Assembly: GCF_010550245.1 (NCBI RefSeq)
Contig: NZ_JAAGLU010000017.1
Coordinates: 1-64,000, forward strand
DNA: 64,000 nt
From: Streptomyces sp. SID12501
Lineage (GTDB): Bacteria; Actinomycetota; Actinomycetes; Streptomycetales; Streptomycetaceae
Direction: 5' to 3'
The position numbers and the translations under genes are program-made. Positions 1-9,752 of this stretch are shown one piece after another (position 1 is the stretch's first letter; each line of letters opens with the position of its first letter). The notes beneath the pieces are model-generated. The model was not told the origin of the DNA. It saw only the letters and a list, made by a program, of their open reading frames with translations, and ran no database searches.

Positions 1-3000
1 GGAGAGGTCGCGGGGCCTGAGGGCGAGTCTGTGCCGGGGGTCGAGGCAGCGCCCGTTTCGGGTCCTGTGCCTTGGACGGTGTCCGCGGCCACCGAGGCCG
101 CGCTGCGTGCGCAGGCGAGCCGCCTCCACGACCACCTGAACGAGCACCCCGACCTCACCACCACCGACGTCGGACACTCCCTCGCCACCACCCGCGCCGC
201 CCTCGAGCACCGGGCGGTACTCGTCGCCGACGACCGGGACGGCTTCCTCAACCGGCTGCGTGCCCTGGTCGAGGACACGGAGATGCCTGGCCTGGTCACG
301 GGGACAGGCACCAAGGCGAAGACGGTGTTCGTGTTTCCGGGGCAGGGGTCGCAGTGGGTGGGAATGGCGGCCGAACTGCTCAGTTCTTCGCCGGTGTTCG
401 CGGCGAGGATGGCAGAGTGCGAGCAGGCGTTGTCGGAGTTCGTGGACTGGTCGTTGACCGATGTCCTGTCCGATGAGGTCGAGTTGGGCCGGGTGGATGT
501 GATCCAGCCGGTGCTGTGGGCGGTGATGGTGTCGCTGGCGGAGGTGTGGCGGTCGTACGGCGTGGAGCCGGCGGCCGTCGTCGGTCACTCGCAGGGCGAG
601 ATCGCGGCGGCCGTGGTGGCGGGTGCGTTGTCCTTGGAGGACGGTGCCCGCGTGGTAGCCCTCCGTTCGCAGGCGATCCTCGCACTGTCGGGCAAAGGAG
701 GGATGGTCTCCGTACAGCTGCCCGCGGACAACGTGCGCGAGAAACTGGCCCGTTGGGGCGGCCGGATCGATCTGGCGGCGGTCAACGGCCCGGCCTCGGT
801 CGTGGTCGCCGGCGAGACCGAGGCGCTCGACGAGTTGTTGGCGTGGGCGCAGGAACAGGGTGTACGGGCACGGCGGATCGCCGTCGACTACGCCTCGCAC
901 TCCTTCCAGGTGGAGGGCCTGCGTGTGGAGTTGGCGGATCTGCTGGCCGACGTGACGCCGGTGTCATCCCAGGTGGCCTTCTACTCGGCGGTGACCGGAG
1001 ACCGGGTCGACACGGAGAGCCTGGACGGGGATTACTGGTTCCGGAATCTGCGGCAGCCGGTGGAGTTCGAGCGGGTGACACGGCTGCTCCTGGAGCAGGG
1101 GCACGACGTCTTCGTCGAGGTGAGCCCCCACCCCGTACTCACGGCCGCTGTGCAGGAGACGGCCGAGTCGGCCGGCCGCGACGTGGCTGTCACCGGAACG
1201 CTCCGCCGCGGCGAGGGCGGCCCCGAGCGGCTGCTGCTGTCGTTGGGCGAGGCGTACGTCCGGGGCGCCGGTGTCGTCTGGCAGGAGTGGTTCGCGGGCA
1301 GTGGCGCCAGGCCGGTCGACCTGCCCACCTACGCTTTCCAGCACCGCCGCTTCTGGATGGAGCTGCCGGACGGCGCCGGAGCACGTGCCTCGTCCGGCCG
1401 GGCGACCGACGACTGGCGTTACCGCGTGGCCTGGCGGCGCATCACCCTCTCGCCCCGCGCCGCGGAGGGGGCGCCGCTGTCTGGGCACTGGCTGCTGGTC
1501 GTCCCCCACGGCAGCGACGGGGGAGAGATCGCGGAGGCGCTGCGCACGGCAGGTGCCGACCTGGACGTCTCCAGCAACGCGACCCTCGGTACGGACATCG
1601 CGGAACACGCCGGTGGGTACGCCGGTGTCGTCTCCCTGCTGGAGACGGCCGGTGACGCCCTCGTCCTGACCCGCGCCCTGCGCGCGGCGGACGTGAAGGC
1701 GCCGCTGTGGTGGCTGACCCGGGGGGCCGCAGCCGTGGCCACCAGTGACGCCGTACGGTCGGAGGCGACTCGGCTGTGGGGGCTCGGCCAGGTGCTGGGC
1801 CTTGAGCATCCCGACTGGTGGGGTGGTCTTCTCGACCTGCCGCGCGAGTGGAGCGAGAGCGTCGCCGCCCTGCTGCCGGCCCTGCTGTCGGGCGCTGCCG
1901 CGGGTGAGGACCAGCTGGCGATCCGCGGCCCCGCGGCCTACGCGCGGCGGCTGGTGCGGGCTCCGCTCACCGACCGTGGGCCGGTACGGCCCTGGAAGCC
2001 GCGCGGCACGGTACTGATCACCGGCGGCACCGGCGGCATCGCCGCCCATCTGGCCCGCTGGCTGGCCGCCGACGGCGCGGAGCACCTGCTGCTCGTCAGC
2101 CGCCGGGGCGCCTCCGCGCCCAGGGCCGACGAACTCGCCCAGGAACTGAGGGCACTCGGAGCCGAGGTGACGTTCGCGGCCTGCGACGTGGCCGACCGGG
2201 ATGCCCTGGCCGCCGTACTGGCGGACGACATACCGCCGTCGTGGCCCCTGAGCGCCGTCATCCACGCCGCCAGTTCCACGAGTTACGGTCCGGCGCTCGC
2301 CGTCGAACCGCAGGAGCTGACGGACGGCATGGCGGCCAAGGCGGAGGGCGCCCGGCACCTGGACGAACTCACCTCCGGTCTCGACCTCGACGCGTTTGTG
2401 CTCTTCTCGTCCGGCGCCGCAGTCTGGGGCAGCGCGGGCAACGCGACCTACGCTGCCGCCAACGCCTACCTCGACGGGCTCGCGTACGAGCGGCGGGCAC
2501 GCGGGCTGACGGCGACCTCGCTCGCGTGGGGCGGCTGGGCCGACGGAGGCATGCTGGAAGGCTTCGGAGCGCTCGCCGACCAGCTGAACCGCATGGGCGT
2601 ACGGCAGATGCGGCCCGAGTCGGCGATCGAGGTGATGCGGGAGGCCGTCGAACACGGCGAGACCGCGCTGACGGTCAGCGACATGGACTGGGCGCGGTTC
2701 GCACCCGTCTACGCCCTGTCCCGGCGCCGCCCGCTGATCGAGGAGATCCGCGAGGCGGCACGCGCGCTGCGCGGCGATTCCGACGCCGACCGCGCCTCCA
2801 GTGACGACACCACCGCCGCCGGCCGGTTGCGCGAGCGCCTCGCCGGACTCGCCGAACCGGAGCGGCGTGCCGTGCTGCTGGATCTGGTGCGTACCCGGGC
2901 GGCGGCGGTGCTGGGCCACTCCGACGTGGCGGAGATCGCGGCCGGCCGGCCGTTCAAGGACCTGGGGTTCGACTCGCTGACTGCGACCGAGCTGCGCAAC

Positions 3001-6000
3001 CGTCTGAACGCCGCGACCGGTCTGCGCCTGCCCGCCACCCTGGTCTTCGACCATCCCACCCCCACCGCCCTCGCCACCCTCCTGCACCAGGAACTGCTGG
3101 GCGGCGTGGAAGCAGCGAGCCCCGCGCTGCCGCCCGCCCGCCTGCCCGTGGACGACGACCCGCTCGCCGTCGTCGGGATGGCCTGCCGCTACCCCGGCGG
3201 TGTCACCGGCCCGGAGGACCTGTGGCGTCTGGTCACCGAAGGCCGGGACGAGATGGCGGACTTCCCCGTGGACCGGGGCTGGGACGCGCTGGCCCTCTAC
3301 GATCCCGGACGGCAGACCACCCTCTCCGGACAGGGTGCCTTCCTCTACGACGCGGGCGACTTCGACGCGGAGTTCTTCGGCATCTCGCCCCGCGAGGCGC
3401 TCTCCATGGACCCGCAGCAGCGACTGCTGCTCGAAGCGTCGTGGGAGGCGATCGAACAGACAGGCATCGACCCGCTGTCCCTGCGTGGCAGCCGCACCGG
3501 CGTGTTCGTCGGTGGCACCCCGCAGGAGTACGGCGCTCTGCTGATGAACTCCCCTTCCCTGGCAAGCGGTTACGCACTGACCAGCTCGTCCGGCAGCGTC
3601 ATGTCAGGCCGGGTGTCGTATGTGCTGGGTCTTGAGGGTCCGGCGGTGACGGTGGACACGGCGTGTTCGTCGTCGTTGGTGGCGTTGCATCTGGCGGGGC
3701 AGGCGCTGCGGGCGGGCGAGTGCGACCTCGCGCTGGCCGGCGGCGTCACCGTCATGGCGACACCCGGGGCGTTCGCCGAGTTCGCCAACCAGGGCGGCCT
3801 TTCCTCCGACGGGCGGTGCAAGGCGTTCGCGGACACGGCCGACGGCACCGGCTGGGGCGAGGGCGTGGGGATGCTGGTGGTGGAACGGCTCTCCGACGCC
3901 CGCCGCAACGGCCATCGGGTGCTGGCCGTGATCCGGGGCTCGGCGGTGAACCAGGACGGCGCGTCGAACGGGCTGACCGCGCCCAACGGACCCTCCCAGC
4001 AACGGGTGATCAGGGCGGCCCTGGCCAACGCCGGTCTTGCCGCGACGGACGTCGACGTCGTCGAGGCGCACGGCACGGGGACCCGGCTGGGCGATCCGAT
4101 CGAGGCGCAGGCCCTGCTGGCGACGTACGGCCGCGACCGCCCTGAGGACCAACCCCTGTGGCTCGGCTCCATCAAGTCCAACATCGGCCACACCCAGTAC
4201 GCCGCCGGTGTCGCCGGGGTCATCAAGACCGTGTTGGCGATGCGGGAGGGCGTGCTGCCGCGCACGCTGCACGTGGACGAGCCGACGCGGCAGGTGGACT
4301 GGTCCGCCGGTACGGTACGGCTGCTGACGGAACACCAACCCTGGCCGGAGACCGGGCGCCCGCGCCGGGCGGCCGTCTCGTCATTCGGCATCAGTGGCAC
4401 CAACGCCCATCTCGTCCTCGAACAGGCACCCGAGCAGGAGCAGGATGCCGAGCCGGCGACGGGGCCGGAAGCAACGCCGGAAGCGCCCCGACCCGCGAGC
4501 GTCGTGCCCTGGCTCGTCTCGGGCCACACCGAAGCCGCCCTGCGCGACCAGGCCGCACGTCTCCTCGCCGACCTGAGGGCACGCCCCGGCACGACCCCGC
4601 TGGACGTCGCCTGCTCGCTCGCCACCACGCGCAGCGCTCTCGCCCACCGCGCGGCCGTCGTCGCCGACGACCTCCCCGCGCTGGTCGCGGGCCTGGAGTC
4701 GCTGGCCGTCGGCACGCCGGCCGCCACCGCCGAGGTGATCCGGGGCGTCGTGCGCGAAACCCCGCTCGCCGTCGTCTTCCCCGGTCAGGGATCCCAACGG
4801 GTGTGCATGGGGCGGGAGTTGTACGAGCGCCACCCCGTCTTCGCCGTCGCCTTCGACGCGATCTGCGCGGAGTTCGACGGGCTGCTGCCCCGCCCACTGC
4901 GCGACGTCGTTTTCGCCACCGACCCCCAACGTCCCGGGGAACTGGACCGGACCGAGTTCACCCAGCCCGCCCTCTTCGCCGTGGAAGTGGCGCTGTACCG
5001 GCTCCTGGAGAGCTGGGGCATCCGTCCCGACGTACTGATCGGCCACTCCGTCGGAGAACTCGCCGCCGCCCACGTCGCCGGAGTCTGGTCACTCGCCGAC
5101 GCCTGCCGCGTGGTCGCGGCGCGCGGCCGACTGATGCAGGCGCTGCCGCCCGGCGGAGTCATGCTGGCCGTCCAGGCGCTCGAGACCGAGGTGGTCGGGG
5201 TACTGGCCTCTCACTCGGACCGCAGTGTCGGCATCGCTGCGGTCAACGGCCCCACCTCGGTGGTCGTCTCCGGCCCACAGAGCGAGATCCTGGGGGTCGC
5301 GGCCGAGTTCGTCGGGCTTGGCTACCGGACCAAGAAGCTCGCGGTGAGCCATGCCTTCCACTCCTCGCTCATGGAGCCCATGCTCGCGGACTTCGCCTCG
5401 GAACTGGCGCGGGTCGCCTTCCACGAGCCCGAACTGACCGTCATCTCCAACATCACCGGAACCGCGGCCTCCGCGGCCGAACTGTGCGCGCCCGGTTACT
5501 GGGTCAGGCATGTGCGTGACACGGTCCGCTTCGTCGGCGGGCTGCGCACTCTGCTCGACCGAGGGGTGCGCACCTTTCTGGAGGTGGGCCCGGGCGGCGC
5601 CCTGACCGCGATGACCGAGGAGACCGCAGCCGATCACACCCCCTCCGCCGTGACCTGCCTGGCCGCCCTGCGCGGAGGTGACCTCGGTGAGGCCGACGCC
5701 CTGGTCGCGGCGGTCGCACGGCTCGCCGTCGAGGGCACGCCGGTCGACTGGGACACGTACTTCGCGGGCACGGGCGCCCGTACGGTCCCGCTGCCGACGT
5801 ACGCCTTCCAGCACCGACGCTTCTGGCTGCGCGTACTCGGCGGCGTCGGCGCCGGCCGGGACGCGTCGGCCGTCGGCCTGGTCGCGGTGGACCACCCCAT
5901 GCTCGGCGCGGTCACCGCGCTGCCCGCGTCCGGTGGGGTGCTGCTCACCGGTCGGCTCGACCTCGCCGGCCACCCCTGGCTGGCCGACCACGCGCTGGCC

Positions 6001-9000
6001 GGCACCCCGCTGCTGCCCGGCACGGCCTTCGTCGAACTGGCCCTGCACGCAGGCGAACACGTGGGCTGCGACCGGCTCGACGAACTCGTCATCCACGCGC
6101 CCCTGCCACTTCCGCCGTCCGAACGCGCCGGAATCGCCCTCCAGTTGACGGTCGAAGCCGCGGACAACAACGGCCGACGGCCCTTCACCGTCCACGCCAG
6201 GTCCGAGGAGACCCCCGATCTGTCGTGGACCCGGCACGCCACCGGCCTCCTCGCCCAGGGCAGCCCGACAGCCGAACCGGACACGGGCGACACCGCCCAC
6301 CCGCCGGCCGACGCCCGCCGGGTACCGCTGGACGACTTCTACGACAGGACCGCCGAAGCGGGCCTCGAATACGGCCCGGCCTTCCACGGCCTCACCGATC
6401 TCTGGCAGACGGCGGGCACACTTTACGCCCGGGTGGTCCTGCCCGACGATGTCGGCACCGACTCCCGTACGGACCCCGACGACGGCACGGACACCGCCGA
6501 CGGGTACGCCGTCCACCCGGCGCTCCTGGACGCGGCACTCCAGCCCCTGGCCCTCGGCATCCTCGGCGCGGACGGCCCCGAGGGCGCCGCGGTCCCCGCG
6601 GGACTGCCCTTCGCCTGGTCGGGCGTACGGCTGTACGCGACCGGCGCCGACGAACTGTACGTCCGGCTCTCGCCCACCGGGGACGGCGCGGTACGCGTAC
6701 ACCTGACCACCCCCGACGGCCGGCCCGTCCTGACCGTCGATTCCCTGACCCTGCGCACACCCTCGGCCGTCCCGGAGCGCGCCACCGCGCACGAGAACGA
6801 GCCGTTGTACCGGCTGCAGTGGCCGACCGCGGCACCCGCCTCCGGGTCCGGGCAGGCGCCCGGTGCGTGGGGCATGCTCGGCCTCGATCCGCAGGAACTG
6901 CGGCCCCGACTGGCCACTGCCACCGGCCTGGACGTCGTCCCCTACCTCGACCGCCAGTCCCTCACCGAGTCGCTCGACAGCGGTGCGCCGGCTCCCACCG
7001 CCGTCGTCGTCTTCTGCGACGCGCCGGAGAACGACAACGCGGCCACCGCAGCCCGCAACGCCACCCACGAGACGCTCGGCACCCTGGGCGCGTGGCTCGC
7101 CGACGAACGGCTGGCCGGCATCCGACTGGTGCTCGTCACCCACGGCGCGGTCGCTGTCGGCCCGCACGACCGGGGGCCACGACCGTCCTCCGCCGCCGTG
7201 TGGGGCCTGGCCCGAGCGGCCCAGGCCGAGCATCCGGGCCGGATCGTCCTGGTCGACCTGGACGAGGACGACACCTCGCTCGCCGCCCTGCCGGGCGCAC
7301 TCGCGACAGGAGAACCGCAACTGGCCCTGCGCGCCGGCACCGCCCACCTGCCTCGGCTGACCCGACTGCCCGCGACGCCGAGGGAACCGGCCGTCCCCCC
7401 GGGCGGGCAGCCGACGCGGTTCGACACACACGGCACCGTCCTGGTCACCGGCGCGACCGGAGCCCTCGGCGCCCTCGTGGCCCGGCACCTCGTCACCCGA
7501 CACGGTGTACGGCACCTGCTGCTGGCCGGCAGGCGCGGGTCGGCCGCCCCCGGAGCGGACACCCTGACCGCCGAACTCACCGACGCCGGTGCCCGGGTCA
7601 CGTTCGCCGCGTGCGACGTCGCCGACCGCGAGGCGCTCGACCGGCTGCTCGCCGGGATCCCCGCCGAACATCCCCTCACCGGAGTCGTCCATCTCGCCGG
7701 AGTGGTGGACGACGGTCTCGTCACCGATCTGACTCCCGAACGACTCGACAGCGTCCTGCGTCCCAAGGCCGACGCGGCCTGGCACCTGCACGACGCCACC
7801 GCAGGACACGAACTGACCGCCTTCGTGCTGTTCTCCTCCGCCGCAGGAGTGCTGGGCAGCCCTGGCCAGGCCAACTACGCGGCAGCCAACGCCTTCCTCG
7901 ACGCCCTGGCCCAGTACCGCCGGGCCGCGGGGCAGCCCGCGCTCTCCCTCGCGTGGGGCCCCTGGCAGGGCACCGGCGGCATGGCCGACGCACTCGACGC
8001 GTCCGCACGGGTCCGGCTCGGCGGCAGCGGGCTTCTGCCCTTCACCGCCGAGTTCGGACTGGAGGCCCTCGACCGGGCCATGGCGGAACCGGACGAGCCG
8101 CTGCTCGTTCCTCTCCGCCTCGCGCTCAGGTCCGCCGAAGCGATGCCCGCGGAACGGATTCCGGCCGTCCTGCGCGGCCTTGTCCGCGCCGCCGCTCCCC
8201 GAAGGACCTCCGTCCGGGATGGCAACCACGGCGGTGACCGGACGGGGGCCACGGGGCTTGCCGGTCTCGACCCCGCCACTCGCGAGGCGGCGCTGCTGGA
8301 ACTCGTGCGCGCCGAGGCCGCCCGGGTGCTGGGGTACAGCGGCCCCGACGGCATCGATGCCGACCGGGCCTTCGGCGAGCTGGGATTCGACTCCCTCACC
8401 TCGGTCGAGCTCCGCAACCGGCTCACCGCCGCCACCGGACTGAGGCTCCAGCCCACCCTGGTCTTCGACCATCCGACCCCTACGGCACTGGTCACGGCCC
8501 TCAACCGGCAGTTCACCGCCCCTGCTGACGAGCCCGCGCGCGCCGCGGCCCCGACCGACCCGGCCACCGCTGTCGCGGGTGCCGTCGAGGCCCTTTACCG
8601 GCATGCCCTCACCGTCGGCCGCTACGACCAGGCAGGCAAGGTCCTGATGAACTCGGCGGGCCTGCGCCCGGCGTTCACCTCGGCCGACCAGGTCGGCAGC
8701 GCCCCGGGACTGGTCAAACTCGGTGACGGAGACCAGTATCCGGCCCTCGTCGGCCTGCCGTCGACCTCCGTGTGGGCCAGCGACCAGGAGTTCGTCAGCC
8801 TCGCTCGGCCGTTGCGCGGCCTGCGAAGCACCTACTCCCTGATGATGCCGGGATTCACCGCCGACGAACTCGTCGCCGGCAGCGTCGAGGCGGTCGTCGA
8901 GCACGCGGCCCGCACGATCCTCCGTGACCTGGACGGTGCCCCGTTCGCCCTGGCCGGCCGGTCCTCCGGAGGGTCGCTCGCGTACGCGGTCGCAACCCGT

Positions 9001-9417
9001 CTGGAGGAACTCGGAACCCCCGCCACCGGCGTGGTCATGCTGGACACCTACCTGGCCGGCACCCCGCAGACCGACTACATCGTCCATGTCATGGAGGAGC
9101 GTTCCCTCGAACGAGAGGCCGAGTTCGGACGCATGACCGGCATGCGACTCACCGCGATGGCCACGTATTTCGCCCTCTTCGAGACCTGGAGGCCACGGCC
9201 TGTCGACACCCCCGTACTCCTGCTCCGCGCCTCCGAACTGATTCCTGCCGACTCCGGCCGGCCGCGCATCGTCCCCGACGAGTGGCAGACCGTGTGGCCG
9301 GTACCGCTGGACGTGGTGGACGTCCCCGGCGACCACCACTCGATGATCGAAAAACACGGAGAGACAACCGCGCGGACCCTTGATGACTGGCTAAAGAACC
9401 AGGCAGGGCGTGCCTGA
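1..9417 (+). CDS. Type I modular polyketide synthase, 3' part (AT-KR-ACP / KS-AT-DH-KR-ACP-TE)
   Basis: The frame is open through base 1, so the gene starts outside the window and the first KS is missing. Residues are counted from the GTG at 31. Module A: AT with GHSQGE (Ser187) and YASH (287-290), predicting methylmalonyl-CoA. KR has a nucleotide-binding loop near 659 and catalytic Tyr807, with Trp799 eight residues before it and no LDD motif (A-type). ACP Ser982. Final module: KS with Cys1212, His1347 and His1387. AT has Ser1673 and HAFH (1774-1777), predicting malonyl-CoA. DH has His1987 and Asp2167. KR has a VDD motif (2559-2561), Pro2611, Asn2615 and Tyr2616 (B1-type). ACP Ser2788. TE is GRSSGG (Ser2978), Asp3005 and probably His3102. 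All catalytic residues needed look present. There is no ER. The TE marks the end of an assembly line that probably releases a macrolactone or delta-lactone. No tailoring genes follow it. Confidence 0.95.
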   Translation, partial: GEVAGPEGESVPGVEAAPVSGPVPWTVSAATEAALRAQASRLHDHLNEHPDLTTTDVGHSLATTRAALEHRAVLVADDRDGFLNRLRALVEDTEMPGLVTGTGTKAKTVFVFPGQGSQWVGMAAELLSSSPVFAARMAECEQALSEFVDWSLTDVLSDEVELGRVDVIQPVLWAVMVSLAEVWRSYGVEPAAVVGHSQGEIAAAVVAGALSLEDGARVVALRSQAILALSGKGGMVSVQLPADNVREKLARWGGRIDLAAVNGPASVVVAGETEALDELLAWAQEQGVRARRIAVDYASHSFQVEGLRVELADLLADVTPVSSQVAFYSAVTGDRVDTESLDGDYWFRNLRQPVEFERVTRLLLEQGHDVFVEVSPHPVLTAAVQETAESAGRDVAVTGTLRRGEGGPERLLLSLGEAYVRGAGVVWQEWFAGSGARPVDLPTYAFQHRRFWMELPDGAGARASSGRATDDWRYRVAWRRITLSPRAAEGAPLSGHWLLVVPHGSDGGEIAEALRTAGADLDVSSNATLGTDIAEHAGGYAGVVSLLETAGDALVLTRALRAADVKAPLWWLTRGAAAVATSDAVRSEATRLWGLGQVLGLEHPDWWGGLLDLPREWSESVAALLPALLSGAAAGEDQLAIRGPAAYARRLVRAPLTDRGPVRPWKPRGTVLITGGTGGIAAHLARWLAADGAEHLLLVSRRGASAPRADELAQELRALGAEVTFAACDVADRDALAAVLADDIPPSWPLSAVIHAASSTSYGPALAVEPQELTDGMAAKAEGARHLDELTSGLDLDAFVLFSSGAAVWGSAGNATYAAANAYLDGLAYERRARGLTATSLAWGGWADGGMLEGFGALADQLNRMGVRQMRPESAIEVMREAVEHGETALTVSDMDWARFAPVYALSRRRPLIEEIREAARALRGDSDADRASSDDTTAAGRLRERLAGLAEPERRAVLLDLVRTRAAAVLGHSDVAEIAAGRPFKDLGFDSLTATELRNRLNAATGLRLPATLVFDHPTPTALATLLHQELLGGVEAASPALPPARLPVDDDPLAVVGMACRYPGGVTGPEDLWRLVTEGRDEMADFPVDRGWDALALYDPGRQTTLSGQGAFLYDAGDFDAEFFGISPREALSMDPQQRLLLEASWEAIEQTGIDPLSLRGSRTGVFVGGTPQEYGALLMNSPSLASGYALTSSSGSVMSGRVSYVLGLEGPAVTVDTACSSSLVALHLAGQALRAGECDLALAGGVTVMATPGAFAEFANQGGLSSDGRCKAFADTADGTGWGEGVGMLVVERLSDARRNGHRVLAVIRGSAVNQDGASNGLTAPNGPSQQRVIRAALANAGLAATDVDVVEAHGTGTRLGDPIEAQALLATYGRDRPEDQPLWLGSIKSNIGHTQYAAGVAGVIKTVLAMREGVLPRTLHVDEPTRQVDWSAGTVRLLTEHQPWPETGRPRRAAVSSFGISGTNAHLVLEQAPEQEQDAEPATGPEATPEAPRPASVVPWLVSGHTEAALRDQAARLLADLRARPGTTPLDVACSLATTRSALAHRAAVVADDLPALVAGLESLAVGTPAATAEVIRGVVRETPLAVVFPGQGSQRVCMGRELYERHPVFAVAFDAICAEFDGLLPRPLRDVVFATDPQRPGELDRTEFTQPALFAVEVALYRLLESWGIRPDVLIGHSVGELAAAHVAGVWSLADACRVVAARGRLMQALPPGGVMLAVQALETEVVGVLASHSDRSVGIAAVNGPTSVVVSGPQSEILGVAAEFVGLGYRTKKLAVSHAFHSSLMEPMLADFASELARVAFHEPELTVISNITGTAASAAELCAPGYWVRHVRDTVRFVGGLRTLLDRGVRTFLEVGPGGALTAMTEETAADHTPSAVTCLAALRGGDLGEADALVAAVARLAVEGTPVDWDTYFAGTGARTVPLPTYAFQHRRFWLRVLGGVGAGRDASAVGLVAVDHPMLGAVTALPASGGVLLTGRLDLAGHPWLADHALAGTPLLPGTAFVELALHAGEHVGCDRLDELVIHAPLPLPPSERAGIALQLTVEAADNNGRRPFTVHARSEETPDLSWTRHATGLLAQGSPTAEPDTGDTAHPPADARRVPLDDFYDRTAEAGLEYGPAFHGLTDLWQTAGTLYARVVLPDDVGTDSRTDPDDGTDTADGYAVHPALLDAALQPLALGILGADGPEGAAVPAGLPFAWSGVRLYATGADELYVRLSPTGDGAVRVHLTTPDGRPVLTVDSLTLRTPSAVPERATAHENEPLYRLQWPTAAPASGSGQAPGAWGMLGLDPQELRPRLATATGLDVVPYLDRQSLTESLDSGAPAPTAVVVFCDAPENDNAATAARNATHETLGTLGAWLADERLAGIRLVLVTHGAVAVGPHDRGPRPSSAAVWGLARAAQAEHPGRIVLVDLDEDDTSLAALPGALATGEPQLALRAGTAHLPRLTRLPATPREPAVPPGGQPTRFDTHGTVLVTGATGALGALVARHLVTRHGVRHLLLAGRRGSAAPGADTLTAELTDAGARVTFAACDVADREALDRLLAGIPAEHPLTGVVHLAGVVDDGLVTDLTPERLDSVLRPKADAAWHLHDATAGHELTAFVLFSSAAGVLGSPGQANYAAANAFLDALAQYRRAAGQPALSLAWGPWQGTGGMADALDASARVRLGGSGLLPFTAEFGLEALDRAMAEPDEPLLVPLRLALRSAEAMPAERIPAVLRGLVRAAAPRRTSVRDGNHGGDRTGATGLAGLDPATREAALLELVRAEAARVLGYSGPDGIDADRAFGELGFDSLTSVELRNRLTAATGLRLQPTLVFDHPTPTALVTALNRQFTAPADEPARAAAPTDPATAVAGAVEALYRHALTVGRYDQAGKVLMNSAGLRPAFTSADQVGSAPGLVKLGDGDQYPALVGLPSTSVWASDQEFVSLARPLRGLRSTYSLMMPGFTADELVAGSVEAVVEHAARTILRDLDGAPFALAGRSSGGSLAYAVATRLEELGTPATGVVMLDTYLAGTPQTDYIVHVMEERSLEREAEFGRMTGMRLTAMATYFALFETWRPRPVDTPVLLLRASELIPADSGRPRIVPDEWQTVWPVPLDVVDVPGDHHSMIEKHGETTARTLDDWLKNQAGRA

Positions 9418-9469
9418 TGAGCAGATACACGCCCTGGGTTCGGCCGCGAGGCGAATAGCACGCATCGGC

Positions 9470-9644
9470 GGGTCCCGTTACTCCGGGGCCCGTCGGCCTG
9501 GAGGGCTCCTTCTGCCGCGGGATGCGGCTGGCCGCGGTGGACGGTTTTGTGCTGGACGCGCCGGACACACCAGCCAACCGGGCCGCGTTCGGTGGGCCGG
9601 TCAAGAACGGCCAGCCGGCGGGGTTCCCTCAAGTGCGGGTGGTG
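9470..9644 (+). pseudogene. IS4-family transposase fragment
   Basis: A frame open from about 9471 to the stop at 9645 encodes a stretch containing RGMRLAAVDGFVLDAPDTPA and ending GFPQVRVV. This matches the region around the first catalytic Asp of actinobacterial IS4-type transposases, where 'RGLRL..DG...D.PDTPAN' and 'FPQ.RVVAL' are typical. Upstream (N-terminal) and downstream (rest of the DDE domain) parts are absent. The frame stops just where the IS110 element should begin, so it looks like a relic cut by that insertion. Identification is from motif memory only. Confidence 0.6.
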
Positions 9645-9752
9645 TGATAAAGCCTCTGACGCGTAAATAGGACCTGTTCAGAGTGGGTGTGGGCAGGGTT
9701 GTGTGCCCGGCGTCGTGGAGTGTGGGCGCCGGGTGCGTGGTCGTGCCGGTGG

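Noticed and set aside
964..3087. A 707-codon open frame antisense to the PKS gene
   Set aside because: High third-position GC leaves long antisense frames open. It has no recognisable domain and lies entirely under well-conserved AT and KR domains.
5089..9357. A 1422-codon antisense open frame under the final PKS module
   Set aside because: It is a composition artefact: Gly/Arg/Glu-rich with no motif, opposite fully conserved catalytic domains.
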